Below, piece by piece: positions 9,565 to 18,503 of a stretch of DNA of 64,000 nt; positions within the stretch are counted from its first letter, which is position 1, and each line of letters begins with the position of its first letter. The translations under genes were made by a program, and so were the position numbers. The DNA is from Gilliamella sp. wkB308. GTDB taxonomy: Bacteria; Pseudomonadota; Gammaproteobacteria; Enterobacterales; Orbaceae. Under the pieces are notes generated by a model. The model searched no databases. It had not been told where the DNA came from and worked only from the letters and a program-made list of their open reading frames with translations. The stretch lies in assembly GCF_001690185.1 (NCBI RefSeq), contig NZ_LZGN01000045.1, forward strand, positions 54,351-118,350, written 5' to 3'.

Positions 9565-10504
9565 ATATTATTGTAAAGTCTGTTGTGCTTGAGTTTCCAC
9601 GAACTACTTTACCTCCCATGAAAGGTTTACCATCAGCAACTCTTTTTTCTAGAAAATCCATAAGTTTTTCATTTGCAATATATCCAGTATTAACCTCGAC
9701 TTTCTGTGCACCTTTAGATTTTGCATGTGCAACTAACAATTTAACATCAGAATAATTAATTTCACTTGTAATTTTAATTTCTACTTTAGCAGTCCCATTG
9801 TTAATGTTAATATTTTTTAAATCAATACCAATTTTTTCAGCTGCAGCTTGTGTTTCTTTTGATATTTGATTCTCACCCGTTTCCTTTACAACATTATTCC
9901 AATTAACCTCATCTAATTCAACCTCTACCGTTTCAATTTTATGATGTACCTTCGTTCTGACTTCAGTGCCGGTTATTTTAATTCGGGAGTATTTTAATAA
10001 GCGTAGTGAACGGGTTAAGGGTTCGGCTAAGCCGCCTACTAACAATCCTTCTAAACTGTTTTTTAATCGTCCTTCTGCAAAACTATCGTCTGGTTTGGCT
10101 TGTAAATATTCGGTTATTGGGTTAGCCAGTTCGGGAAATTCTTGTACTAAGTTTGACAGGCGTTCTTCATGAGGACTAAATACCGTAAAATCTGTGACAC
10201 TGCCAGCTATCATCCCTTTTACCCACGAGCCTACATTTTTCAAGGGCTTTATAAATTTGGTTGCCCTTACCGCCGGTATAAACCCAACAATAAATTGACT
10301 GACACCATGTGTTATCCCGCCGGAGATAGTCTGTGGTGGTGATACCTCAGGCATTTGTATAGGATTGGGTGCCTGACCAATCGGTTTATCACTGATAATT
10401 TCTGCATGCACTCGAGCAAAAAATAGCGGAGATACCGGATTAATTAAGGTGCTATCCCATAATAAATCGAGTGTACTTTGCCCCACATCTCGTAACTCAC
10501 CCAA
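9557..10504 (-). CDS. orphan toxin C-terminal cassette with unrecognised tail
   Basis: A 315-residue frame with no good start: the first possible codon is TTG at 10504, inside the conserved segment, and the frame runs back to the TAA codons ending the previous immunity gene. Residues 1 to about 204 copy the conserved segment of the full toxin. The remaining ~110 residues are new, including SKETQAAAEKIGIDLKNI, YSDVKLLVAHAKSKGAQKVE and GGKVVRGNSSTTDFTIIYD. I do not recognise this tail. It is followed by an overlapping immunity candidate. It looks like a silent cassette awaiting recombination into the full-length gene. Confidence 0.7.
   Translation of the reverse strand: MGELRDVGQSTLDLLWDSTLINPVSPLFFARVHAEIISDKPIGQAPNPIQMPEVSPPQTISGGITHGVSQFIVGFIPAVRATKFIKPLKNVGSWVKGMIAGSVTDFTVFSPHEERLSNLVQEFPELANPITEYLQAKPDDSFAEGRLKNSLEGLLVGGLAEPLTRSLRLLKYSRIKITGTEVRTKVHHKIETVEVELDEVNWNNVVKETGENQISKETQAAAEKIGIDLKNININNGTAKVEIKITSEINYSDVKLLVAHAKSKGAQKVEVNTGYIANEKLMDFLEKRVADGKPFMGGKVVRGNSSTTDFTIIYD
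9893..10503 (-). repeat. toxin conserved-segment repeat, copy C
   Basis: About 610 nt nearly identical to the matching part of copy A (13028 onward). It spans GELRDVGQ to DEVNWNN, ends sharply where the variable tail begins, and begins sharply after the previous immunity gene. Confidence 0.9.
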
Positions 10505-10531
10505 TAAAAGTTGTGTAGGAAAAGCCCGTTA

Positions 10532-10864
10532 TTAATATTCTCGACGAAGATAAAACCAACCTAAATTTCCTTTTTTATCATATAATGAAGTAGAAATAGG
10601 AATAACTGTAAGATTTAAATACATACCAACAAACTCTTGATATAAATCAGAAACAACTTCAGTATGAGCGCATTCCATTTCTTCCTCTTCTTCTTCAGTT
10701 AAATCGCTATCAAAAAATATTTCAATTGTTAAATCTTGATCAATTATACTTGCAGTTATTCCACGCATTTTCTTGGTTGCTCGATCAATCATACAATGCA
10801 TTATGTATAGTTTTATTCTATTTTCAATTTTTACTTTTTCTTCATTTGTTTTATCTGAATACAT
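10532..10864 (-). CDS. probable immunity protein of the Toxin_50-like cassette
   Basis: A 110-residue acidic protein, 3 nt downstream of the Toxin_50-like frame. The pattern ...MRGITASIIDQDLTIEIFFD...LTEEEEEEMECAHTEVVSDLY resembles a common small immunity family in which a short acidic stretch is followed by TEV-x-D. No signal peptide. By analogy it would bind the acidic or RNA-mimicking face of an RNase toxin. Family match is from memory and function is from position. Confidence 0.65.
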   Translation of the reverse strand: MYSDKTNEEKVKIENRIKLYIMHCMIDRATKKMRGITASIIDQDLTIEIFFDSDLTEEEEEEMECAHTEVVSDLYQEFVGMYLNLTVIPISTSLYDKKGNLGWFYLRREY

Positions 10865-10867
10865 AGT

Positions 10868-11677
10868 TTATGGCCTCGCTGGTACTATATGTACGCCTGT
10901 TTTTGAATAATGGATTGTAAAATTAGTTGTAGGGACAAAAGATCCAGTAGTTATGTCATAATACTGTCCGATTATTTTATTAGTTGATATTACTTCTTTT
11001 GATCCGGGTGTTCCTAAAGGTCTATTGGTTGGAATCTCTCTTCCAGTTCCTGCATATTGATTGACTAAACTTTGAGTATCAATATTATTGTTCAAAGTAC
11101 TCCTTGGTGTAGAAGAACTAGCGTTTGCAGTTTTATGTTCATTTGTTCCAACAATATGTTTATTTTGTTGATTCATATTAACAGTTAAGTTCGGACTTAC
11201 ATCTGGTGCAAAATTAGTACTTGGTTTTATGGAGGGATTACTATTTACCGTCCTCGTTTCAGCAACATTATTCCAATTAACCTCATCTAATTCAACCTCT
11301 ACCGCTTCAATTTTATGGTGTACCTTCGCTCTGACTTCAGTACCGGTTATTTTGATGCGGGCGTATTTTAATAAGCGTAGTGAACGGGTTAAGGGTTCGG
11401 CTAAGCCGCCTACTAACAATCCTTCTAAGCTGTTTTTTAATCGTCCTTCTGCAAAACTATCGTCTGGCTTGGCTTGTAAATATTCGGTTATTGGGTTAGC
11501 CAGTTCGGGAAATTCTTGTACTAAGTTTGACAGGCGTTCTTCATGAGGACTAAATACCGTAAAATCTGTGACACTGCCTGCTATCATCCCTTTTACCCAC
11601 GAGCCTACATTTTTCAAGGGTTTAATAAATTTGGTTGCCCTTACCGCCGGTATAAACCCAACAATAAATTGACTGAC
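10868..11677 (-). pseudogene. 5'-truncated toxin cassette with Toxin_50-like (Ntox50) tail
   Basis: The frame starts at a sharp homology break (about 11677, before VSQFIVGFIPAVRATKF) and follows the conserved segment to DEVNWNN. It then passes through a low-complexity Asn/Ser/Thr linker into a tail with KHIVGTNEHK, QSLVNQYAGTG, KEVISTNKIIGQYYD and TNFTIHYSKTGVHIVPARP. The last block is the signature I associate with Bacterial toxin 50 (PF15542), a BECR-fold ribonuclease. The ATG at 11617 lies within the conserved segment and is unlikely to be a true start. Silent cassette; its immunity gene follows immediately. Confidence 0.78.
11267..11677 (-). repeat. toxin conserved-segment repeat, copy B
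   Basis: Nearly identical to copies A and C over its length, but cut off at the N-terminal side within GITHGVSQFIVG. Confidence 0.9.
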
Positions 11678-11859
11678 ATGATTAGGTAAACATTTTTGAT
11701 GAAATGTTTTAGTTTATTTGCTTTTTTTAATGTGTTGTTAATCCCATTAAAGACTGGAGCAGAATGGTGTTTATGTCGCGCGATCATTTATTATTAAAGT
11801 TATTCAGAATAGATTAATTATTGAACCTATAATGTTGATCTGGGTACTTAAAAATTAGC

Positions 11860-11880
11860 TCCCCACAAGTTAAGTGGGGA
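11860..11880 (-). terminator. terminator after orphan immunity gene
   Basis: On the minus strand a TCCCCAC / GTGGGGA stem is followed by GCTAATTTTTAAG, just downstream of the stop at 11886. Confidence 0.65.
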
Positions 11881-11885
11881 AGTGA

Positions 11886-12191
11886 TTAACAAGCGTAAGG
11901 AACCAAATGAGAATTTGGCAATCCATTGTAGATATCGATCGCTTCTTGCCCTTCTGCAATAAACTCAACATCAATAGGATCGGGTGGATTATTGGGATCG
12001 TTATAATCTCCTTCTAAGAAAGCTTTATATTGCTCTAACACATATAAAAGTTGTTCTTTGGTCATAATGACTTGTTGTTCTTCGACGTATTCAGTACCTA
12101 TAAAAACATAATTTCCAGTAATCAATACCCAAAACGCATTACCAACACTGAACATATCATCGGGTGCAGGGCTATTTTCCAAATCAATCAA
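11886..12191 (-). CDS. orphan immunity-like protein, possibly N-terminally damaged
   Basis: A 101-residue acidic frame containing GNAFWVLITGNYVFIGTEYV and a Pro/Asp-rich loop. I recognise no family. There is no ATG: the frame begins at TTG (12191). An ATG overlapping the upstream remnant (ATGATATTCAATAA) opens a different frame that stops after MIFNKLNQYLD. One explanation is a frameshift that separated the true N-terminus from the body. It sits behind a toxin-tail remnant in the cassette array, so immunity is the likely former role. Low certainty. Confidence 0.5.
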   Translation of the reverse strand: MIDLENSPAPDDMFSVGNAFWVLITGNYVFIGTEYVEEQQVIMTKEQLLYVLEQYKAFLEGDYNDPNNPPDPIDVEFIAEGQEAIDIYNGLPNSHLVPYAC

Positions 12192-12217
12192 GTTACTAAT
12201 CCAGATATTGATTGAGT

Positions 12218-12355
12218 TTATTGAATATCATCTCTTAGCCAATCAGCAATTTCTCTAGTTCCAAAACCAAATATTCTTTGGTCGTCTGTAGATTTTACAA
12301 GCTTTCCAGCCGTAGGATTAAAACCAGAGTCATCCCACCAGAATATAATTTTATC
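12218..12355 (-). pseudogene. remnant of a toxin tail or immunity gene
   Basis: A 45-codon open stretch without a start codon, reading KIIFWWDDSGFNPTAGKLVK and ending GTREIADWLRDDIQ-stop. It begins right at the stop of the intact immunity gene and its TAA overlaps the start of the next frame (ATGATATTCAATAA). That overlap is how toxin and immunity genes join elsewhere in this locus, so it may be the last residues of a lost toxin tail. Nothing more can be said of its function. Confidence 0.45.
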
Positions 12356-12644
12356 ATTGTTGATATGTTACTTCATAATCATCACCTAATTCGGCTTGCA
12401 GCTTTTCTTTCAAAGATTGCCCCATTTCATTAAAGATCATTTCTTCTTCTGGAGTCGCAAATCCAGAAGTTAAAGGATCATCTAAATTTAATGTTTCATC
12501 ATATTTATCTGACCAGCTATTAAGCTCATTTTTTAGTACATTACTTATTGGTAATGTATTAGGGTTAATATTTCCAACAGCATCATTTGAATTAAGCCAT
12601 AGAGGATAACATTGATAATCAGCCATTAATTTTATTTTTTTCAT
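12354..12644 (-). CDS. cognate immunity protein of the full-length toxin
   Basis: A 96-residue soluble acidic protein starting MKKIKLMADYQCYPLWLN and containing LNLDDPLTSGFATPEEE. I associate this small family with immunity genes that follow CDI-type toxins whose tail ends in NGFIVGANP, as here. Its ATG overlaps the toxin stop as ATGA, so the two are translationally coupled, ensuring the antidote is made with the toxin. It acts in the cytoplasm if the family behaves as expected. Toxin binding is inferred. Confidence 0.75.
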   Translation of the reverse strand: MKKIKLMADYQCYPLWLNSNDAVGNINPNTLPISNVLKNELNSWSDKYDETLNLDDPLTSGFATPEEEMIFNEMGQSLKEKLQAELGDDYEVTYQQ

Positions 12645-14308
12645 TTAACACTCCCAGCGGGGTTAGCTCCTACAATAAAACCGTTATTACCTGTCGTTAC
12701 AGCTATACGTTGTTTTTGCCCATTAATAAGAACTTCATAGATTGGACGTCCGGTTCCTTTCCCTTGATAACCAATTATCTTTCCTTTGGAAACCGCATCC
12801 ATAACAACATCTGGTATTTGTGATTCTGAAACGCCTATTTTTGCAAAATCGTCAGCATGCTCTTTAATAATATGTTGAAGACCTGCAGATAGATTTCCTT
12901 TTTCAAGAAAAACTATTTTACCATTAGGCAGTTTTTCAACCCTTAAAACATTTTCAGGTGAAAATTTAACTCCATTATTGGACATTTCAGTAAGATATTG
13001 TTGATTTACCGTCCTCTTTTCAACAACATTATTCCAATTAACCTCATCTAATTCAACCTCTACCGCTTCAATTTTATGATGTACCTTCGCTCTGACTTCA
13101 GTACCGGTTATTTTGATGCGGGCGTATTTTAATAAGCGTAGTGAACGGGTTAAGGGTTCGGCTAAGCCGCCTACTAACAATCCTTCTAAGCTGTTTTTTA
13201 ATCGTCCTTCTGCAAAACTATCGTCTGGTTTGGCTTGTAAATATTCGGTTATTGGGTTAGCCAGTTCGGGAAATTCTTGTACTAAGTTTGACAGGCGTTC
13301 TTCATGAGGACTAAATACCGTAAAATCTGTGACACTGCCTGCTATCATCCCTTTTACCCACGAGCCTACATTTTTCAAGGGCTTTATAAATTTGGTTGCC
13401 CTTACCGCCGGTATAAACCCGACAATAAATTGACTGACACCATGTGTTATCCCACCAGAGATAGTCTGTGGTGGTGATACCTCAGGAATTTGTATAGGAT
13501 TGGGCGCCTGACCAATCGGTTTATCACTGATAATTTCTGCATGCACTCGAGCAAAAAATAGCGGAGATACCGGATTAATTAAGGTGCTATCCCATAATAA
13601 ATCGAGTGTACTTTGTCCTGCATCTCGTAATCCACCCAATATCTGTAAGGGGACATCTTGATACCAGGCTCGGTGCTGTGTTTGGCGGTCAAAGATGACA
13701 TCCACTAATTTTATATCCGGCTCAAGATTGACGTAAGCATGTCCACGACTATCAAGTTGTCCCTGATAAATCATTCGTTGATTACTGTTATTAAATAACG
13801 TAAAAGATTGATTCGGTAAGTTTTCAACACTGAATTCTATCCAGTTATCCTCATCAAAGAAAAACAACTCCCGTTCCCGTATTTCTGCGGGGGTTAATTT
13901 ACGTGGCGCTTTGTTGCTCGGTAGTTTTAAAAAATTAGTTTGAGGCGGTAATAATCCACAATCAAGCGTGAGCGGTTTTTCAATTAACAACGCCCGACCG
14001 GTTGTCAGTGCTTCTGTTAAGGCTTGCGTGACTTTGGCGTTATCATGACCATAGTGATTGTTGCCATAGTATAAGCCCAAGTTTTCCAGTGTAGGGTAAA
14101 GCTGTTGACATTGTTCAGGATGTTGAACGCAATGAGCAATAGCTTCATCTTGTGCTGCGCTGTAATCGTAACGAACGGTGTTATAACCGGATGCTTGTAA
14201 CTGTGTTTTGGGAAACTCATAAAACCCATACTGAGCTAACAGACTTTCGGGGGCTTTCTTTTGTAGTGCCAGCCACTCTTTTTGAGTAATCAATTTATAA
14301 CATTTCAT
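12641..14308 (-). CDS. full-length polymorphic toxin with nuclease-like C-terminal domain
   Basis: A 555-residue protein, the only intact toxin frame of the locus. Residues 1 to about 223 (starting MKCYKLITQKEWLALQK) carry no signal peptide. Residues about 224-426 form the conserved segment repeated through the locus (GGLRDAGQ, GITHGVSQFIVGF, PHEERLSNLVQEFPELANP, EGRLKNSLEGLLVGGLAEP), which resembles helical parts of phage polyvalent proteins. The last ~125 residues contain GLQHIIKEHADDF, GYQGKGTGRPIYEV and GNNGFIVGANPAG, a pattern typical of BECR-fold RNase tails of CDI-type toxins. Export route is unknown; lack of a signal peptide suggests T6SS cargo rather than two-partner secretion. Confidence 0.78.
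   Translation of the reverse strand: MKCYKLITQKEWLALQKKAPESLLAQYGFYEFPKTQLQASGYNTVRYDYSAAQDEAIAHCVQHPEQCQQLYPTLENLGLYYGNNHYGHDNAKVTQALTEALTTGRALLIEKPLTLDCGLLPPQTNFLKLPSNKAPRKLTPAEIRERELFFFDEDNWIEFSVENLPNQSFTLFNNSNQRMIYQGQLDSRGHAYVNLEPDIKLVDVIFDRQTQHRAWYQDVPLQILGGLRDAGQSTLDLLWDSTLINPVSPLFFARVHAEIISDKPIGQAPNPIQIPEVSPPQTISGGITHGVSQFIVGFIPAVRATKFIKPLKNVGSWVKGMIAGSVTDFTVFSPHEERLSNLVQEFPELANPITEYLQAKPDDSFAEGRLKNSLEGLLVGGLAEPLTRSLRLLKYARIKITGTEVRAKVHHKIEAVEVELDEVNWNNVVEKRTVNQQYLTEMSNNGVKFSPENVLRVEKLPNGKIVFLEKGNLSAGLQHIIKEHADDFAKIGVSESQIPDVVMDAVSKGKIIGYQGKGTGRPIYEVLINGQKQRIAVTTGNNGFIVGANPAGSVK
13028..13720 (-). repeat. toxin conserved-segment repeat, copy A (in intact gene)
   Basis: The reference copy inside the full-length toxin. 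Copies B-E at 11267, 9893, 8449 and 7022 share parts of it, and each ends at the same codon (DEVNWNN) where the variable tail begins, except E, which stops earlier. Confidence 0.9.
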
Positions 14309-14659
14309 ACAGCTTGTTGTTCTCTATCCCTTATATACCAAATCCGTAATGCATAAGCTTAAACTGACGATTTAAAGCTAACATTTTGCATTTTATGGTT
14401 TTATTTTGTATTTTTATATAAAACCATTTTTTTTAGGATAGATTATTTTTTGACAGGCGACAAGCTTTTTTTTCTTTTTTAGAAACAAATACGCAATTTA
14501 TTGGAAATTATCACCTGTTATTTTTTTAATCTTAACAAACAAATTCTAATTATAAATCATTATTCAAATATTGTTGCACAAGCAATAGCCGATCAAAGTT
14601 AGAATAATGAATTTATTTCTGGCTCTTTGAATCTTAGGTATAGTTTCTTTATATTCGGT
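14309..14659. other. AT-rich intergenic region upstream of the toxin gene
   Basis: No gene, tRNA or repeat is recognisable. It must contain the toxin promoter (minus). The toxin ATG has only a weak purine stretch (AGAGAAC) before it. Confidence 0.6.
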
Positions 14660-15592
14660 TTAATCATCAATTGTTAAATTACGCGTCGTTAAATCAAATG
14701 GTGTTAATTGATAGACATAATAGTTAAGCCAATTGCTGAACAATAAATAAGCGTGACTACGCCATGTAGCTTTAGGGGTTAAGTCTGGATTATTATGAGG
14801 AAAATAATTTTCTGGGATAGCAGGCTGAATACCAGCTTTAAGATCACGAAAATATTCGTTGGCTAAAGTAAATGAGTCATATTCAGGATGCCCGGTAACA
14901 AATGCCATCCGTTTATCTGCTGTTGCCATTAAATAAGGGCCGCTAATATCAGAATCTGCCAGTATTGAAAGATCGGTATAATTTTTTATTTTTTCAATCG
15001 GAAAATCTGCATACCTTGAATGCGGTGCTAAAAAAGAGTCATCGAATCCTCGGGTTAAAATGGCATTAGGTTGTAAAATTTGATGCTGATAAACCCCAGA
15101 TAATTTTTGTGAACGTGTAAATTTTGGTAAATCATAAAGTACATTTAAAGCGGCTTGTACTGCCCAACACACAAACATGGTTGAGGTGACATGTTCTTTT
15201 GCCCATGTGATAATTTCAACTAATTTTGACCAATAGACTACATCCGTAAAGGCCACTTTTCCTAACGGTGCGCCAGTGATAATAAGCCCATCAAAATTTT
15301 GTTCACGTATATCGTCAAAATCACAATAGAAACTATTTAAATGCTCGACTGGTGTATTTTTCGATTCACGCTGATCAATACGTAATAGTTGAATATCGAC
15401 TTGTAATGAGGAGTTGGAAAGCAGTCGTAAAAATTGGTTTTCTGTCTCTATTTTTTTAGGCATAAGATTAAGAAAAAGCAGCTTTAGCGGACGAATTTCT
15501 TGTGTATTTGCACGAGAAGATGTCATGATAAAAATATTTTCTTTACGAAGTACATCAACGGCTGGTAATGAATCAGGAATACAAATAGGCAT
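14660..15592 (-). CDS. metA: homoserine O-succinyltransferase
   Basis: First committed enzyme of methionine synthesis, acylating homoserine. 310 residues, against 309 in E. coli. The catalytic cysteine lies in [12 protein letters not shown] and the catalytic histidine in TGHPEYD. The N-terminus [15 protein letters not shown] is characteristic of MetA. Acyl preference (succinyl or acetyl) cannot be settled by eye. Monocistronic, with a MetJ operator in its upstream region, so repression by S-adenosylmethionine is likely. Confidence 0.96.
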   Translation of the reverse strand: MPICIPDSLPAVDVLRKENIFIMTSSRANTQEIRPLKLLFLNLMPKKIETENQFLRLLSNSSLQVDIQLLRIDQRESKNTPVEHLNSFYCDFDDIREQNFDGLIITGAPLGKVAFTDVVYWSKLVEIITWAKEHVTSTMFVCWAVQAALNVLYDLPKFTRSQKLSGVYQHQILQPNAILTRGFDDSFLAPHSRYADFPIEKIKNYTDLSILADSDISGPYLMATADKRMAFVTGHPEYDSFTLANEYFRDLKAGIQPAIPENYFPHNNPDLTPKATWRSHAYLLFSNWLNYYVYQLTPFDLTTRNLTIDD

Positions 15593-15635
15593 AGCAAAAA
15601 CTCCTAATAATCAACAATCTTTAAAAACCTAAAAT

Positions 15636-15659
15636 AGACGTCTAGAAATCTGTATAGCT
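15636..15659. promoter_or_regulatory. MetJ operator (tandem met boxes) upstream of metA
   Basis: The perfect consensus met box AGACGTCT (15636-15643) is followed directly by AGAAATCT and then the weaker GTATAGCT, in 8-nt register. MetJ dimers bind tandem boxes cooperatively. Located 44-67 nt upstream of the metA start. Confidence 0.88.
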
Positions 15660-15813
15660 AAATATAAGATGTTTTAGATTATTTGTCGAGGTTTTTATTT
15701 TGATCAGCCAAATCCAATATCTAAAATAAAATCATGATACTACCACAACCAAATAAAGTTAAATTCGCATTAGTCTTTTTTAGATTGGATAATTGACAAA
15801 AATAAGGGAAGAG

Positions 15814-16626
15814 TTAAAAAGCCCGTGTATCGGTGCGCCATGAGTCAGCGGTTAACGCTTCGCCAAAATAACTATTAACAAGTTTTTGCGTGATATCACT
15901 AAGTGGCGAGGCTAACACTTCGGCGGTATTCCCGTATTCAACAAGTTCGCCTTTATGCATCACTAAGATTTGATCACTGATATGCTTCATCATACCAATA
16001 TCTTGAGTCACATAAATATAAGAGATGTTATGCTCGGCTTGTAATGACAACATCAAATTAACAATCTGTGAACGCATCGAGATATCTAATGCGGCTAACG
16101 CTTCGTCTAAAATAATAACTTTAGGTTTTAGAATTAATGCTCTTGCTAGGGCGACCCGTTGTTTTTGCCCCGATGCCATCACCGATGGATAATAAGAAGC
16201 ATGTTCAGGCAGTAAGCCAACTTGCTTTAATACGTCGCTTATCATTTTTTCACGTTCAAACGCATCGTAATGGGTATTGTGTTTGAGTGGAATTTCAAGC
16301 AGTTGACCAATGCGAAGTCTTGGATCAAAAGAGCTTTCAACATGTTGAAAAATCATGCGAATAAGTTGACACCGGTAACTATAATCACCATATTCGACTT
16401 TTGTGCCATCAATCCAAATATCACCACTATCGGGTTTGACCATTCCAACTAACATTTTAGCTAAAGTTGATTTGCCCGATCCATTTTGCCCAATAATAGC
16501 TAGAGTTTTTCCTTCATTGATCGAAAAAGATATCGGTTTAACAGCATCAATATAAAGATGTCCCAAAAATCCTTTAGGAATTTTAAATTGCTTTGACAAA
16601 TTACGCACTTTTAAAATTGGGTTCAT
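15814..16626 (-). CDS. sapF: peptide ABC transporter ATP-binding protein SapF
   Basis: Cytoplasmic ATPase of the Sap importer, linked in enteric bacteria and Haemophilus to antimicrobial-peptide resistance and to putrescine or potassium handling. 270 residues (E. coli 268). Walker A GQNGSGKST; the signature region reads MASGQKQRVALARAL rather than LSGGQ, as is usual for SapF; Walker B VIILDEALAALD. Last gene of sapBCDF, 24 nt after sapD. Confidence 0.93.
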   Translation of the reverse strand: MNPILKVRNLSKQFKIPKGFLGHLYIDAVKPISFSINEGKTLAIIGQNGSGKSTLAKMLVGMVKPDSGDIWIDGTKVEYGDYSYRCQLIRMIFQHVESSFDPRLRIGQLLEIPLKHNTHYDAFEREKMISDVLKQVGLLPEHASYYPSVMASGQKQRVALARALILKPKVIILDEALAALDISMRSQIVNLMLSLQAEHNISYIYVTQDIGMMKHISDQILVMHKGELVEYGNTAEVLASPLSDITQKLVNSYFGEALTADSWRTDTRAF

Positions 16627-16650
16627 GGTTTAGTCCTGGTTTTGATAATT

Positions 16651-17640
16651 TTACTCATCAGTATTTAAAGGAAAATGACAAGCAACAAAGTGATCTTTAA
16701 TTTGGATTAATTCGGGTGCTTGAATACATTTTTTTTGTGCATAAGGACAACGTGGGCCCAATCGACAGCCAATAGGTAAATGTTCAAGTGACGGAATAAC
16801 ACCCGGTAAGGTATTTAATGGGCTTTTATGTGGCATTGCCTTACCAAAATCAGGAATTGCGTAAATGAGCGCTTGTGTATAAGGGTGATAAGGCGATTTA
16901 ATTAAATCTTCGCTATCCGCTACTTCAACCGTCTGTCCACAATATAATACATTAATCCGATCTGTCCATCTTGTTATCATTTGCAAATCATGGCTGATAA
17001 GCAAAATCGTGGTGCCCATATTTTGATTCATGCTAGCCAGTAGCCTAAAAATTTGGGCTTCTGTCGTGGCTTCCATGGCATTAGTCGGCTCATCGGCAAT
17101 CAGTAATTTAGGTTGATTGGCCAATGCAATGGCTATCATGACTTTTTGACATTCACCTTCCGTCAGTTCAAACGGATAAGACTTTAATATTTCTTTATGC
17201 TCTTTGATTCCAACCCGATGCAATAGTTCAATCGCACGATTTTTACGCCAAAATAGCCGTTGCCACCAATGACCTTTAAAGGTGCGTCTAGGTATTGCCT
17301 CGATCAGTTGTTGCCCAATCTTCATTGATGGATCTAAACATGATTGTGGTTCTTGGAATATCATGGAAATATTCGCACTAATAACTTTACGGCGTTGTTT
17401 AGGCGTAAGTTTTAGTAAATCAATATTATTAAAATGAAAGCGATCTGCCGAAATTTTCCAATTATGATTAGTGATCCCTAAAATCGCTTTGGCAATTAAG
17501 CTTTTTCCAGAACCCGATTCACCGACTAATCCTCGGATTTCACCTTCTGATAATCTAAGGTTAACCCGGTCGATAGCACGTAATAGACCATCAGGAGTAA
17601 TAAACTCTATCGTTAAATTACGAATATCTAACAATGCCAT
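16651..17640 (-). CDS. sapD: peptide ABC transporter ATP-binding protein SapD
   Basis: Second ATPase of the Sap system. 329 residues (E. coli 330). Walker A GESGSGKS, a degenerate signature ([16 protein letters not shown]) and Walker [13 protein letters not shown]. The C-terminal oligopeptide-type extension has the cysteine pattern [14 protein letters not shown], proposed as an Fe-S or metal site in Opp/Dpp ATPases. Starts 2 nt after the sapC stop, so translation is coupled. Confidence 0.94.
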   Translation of the reverse strand: MALLDIRNLTIEFITPDGLLRAIDRVNLRLSEGEIRGLVGESGSGKSLIAKAILGITNHNWKISADRFHFNNIDLLKLTPKQRRKVISANISMIFQEPQSCLDPSMKIGQQLIEAIPRRTFKGHWWQRLFWRKNRAIELLHRVGIKEHKEILKSYPFELTEGECQKVMIAIALANQPKLLIADEPTNAMEATTEAQIFRLLASMNQNMGTTILLISHDLQMITRWTDRINVLYCGQTVEVADSEDLIKSPYHPYTQALIYAIPDFGKAMPHKSPLNTLPGVIPSLEHLPIGCRLGPRCPYAQKKCIQAPELIQIKDHFVACHFPLNTDE

Positions 17641-17642
17641 GA

Positions 17643-18503
17643 TTAATGCCCTGCTCGTCGACCATTTAATCCAAAGTTTAATAAATAAACAAAGATAATG
17701 GTAGCTGAAACCGCAATTCCGGGGGATAAAAAGGCTAAATAATTGGTACCAATAATGTCTTTCATTTTAAACATCATCATACCTAAATCGGGTCTGGAGG
17801 TATCGTTAGCAAAACCTAAAAAGGTGATGCTGGTAATGGCTAAGATAATTGAGCTAAATAACGATACAATTTCAGTTAAATAGACAGGTAGAATATTAGG
17901 CAAAATATAGTGATTTAAAATCGTTATTTTAGATAATCCATCAAGCCGATAAGCCGTGATATAAGTTTTATTCCACTCCTTAATCACACGTTGATGAATG
18001 TTGTATATAAATCGAGGTGAGTAAGATAACCCAATGATTAACAACATATTGGTTATGTCATCTTCAAATAACATACTGACAACGATAACCCCCAATAATG
18101 GCGGTACGACCAAAAAAAATCGGAAAATCAATAAAATAAAAGATCGTAGAAATGGAATGAAAAACATTAAATAATTAATCAATCCCGCAATCACAACAAC
18201 ATAAAATACCGCCTTTAGTGTCATCGATAAGGTTGAGCGATAACCAATTAATAAGTAATCAAAGATATCTTGTCCTTTAGCATTAGTGCCTAAAATGTGA
18301 TTAATATCGCCATTCATAAACCATGCTGGCGGTAAGGAACTTGCATAAATAGGATCTAAATGAGCATGAAAAAACCATTTTGTTGAAATAGCAACAAAGA
18401 CAATTGCCACAATGCCATAAAAGCCAACAATTGAATAAAGATTACTATGTAGCTTATTAAAACATAATGCCACGCTATTTAATAACCTTGTTACCTTAGA
18501 CAT
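17643..18503 (-). CDS. sapC: peptide ABC transporter permease SapC
   Basis: Inner-membrane permease with about six hydrophobic segments and the DppC-like fold ([24 protein letters not shown], split here as [10 protein letters not shown] and [11 protein letters not shown]). The start ATG at 18503 overlaps the sapB stop by 8 nt and is preceded by AAGGAAC; it gives 286 residues, whereas a start at 18551 would add 16 residues inside sapB. It pairs with SapB to form the channel. Confidence 0.93.
   Translation of the reverse strand: MSKVTRLLNSVALCFNKLHSNLYSIVGFYGIVAIVFVAISTKWFFHAHLDPIYASSLPPAWFMNGDINHILGTNAKGQDIFDYLLIGYRSTLSMTLKAVFYVVVIAGLINYLMFFIPFLRSFILLIFRFFLVVPPLLGVIVVSMLFEDDITNMLLIIGLSYSPRFIYNIHQRVIKEWNKTYITAYRLDGLSKITILNHYILPNILPVYLTEIVSLFSSIILAITSITFLGFANDTSRPDLGMMMFKMKDIIGTNYLAFLSPGIAVSATIIFVYLLNFGLNGRRAGH

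Noticed and set aside
9966..13307. Recurrent plus-strand frames containing FNKRSERVKGSAKPPTN (in copies A, B and C)
   Set aside because: They are antisense shadows repeated because the toxin segment is repeated; no start signals or independent support.
7022..14308. Interpretation of the toxin locus as a prophage
   Set aside because: Only one domain resembles phage polyvalent proteins; no integrase, capsid, tail or lysis gene is present.
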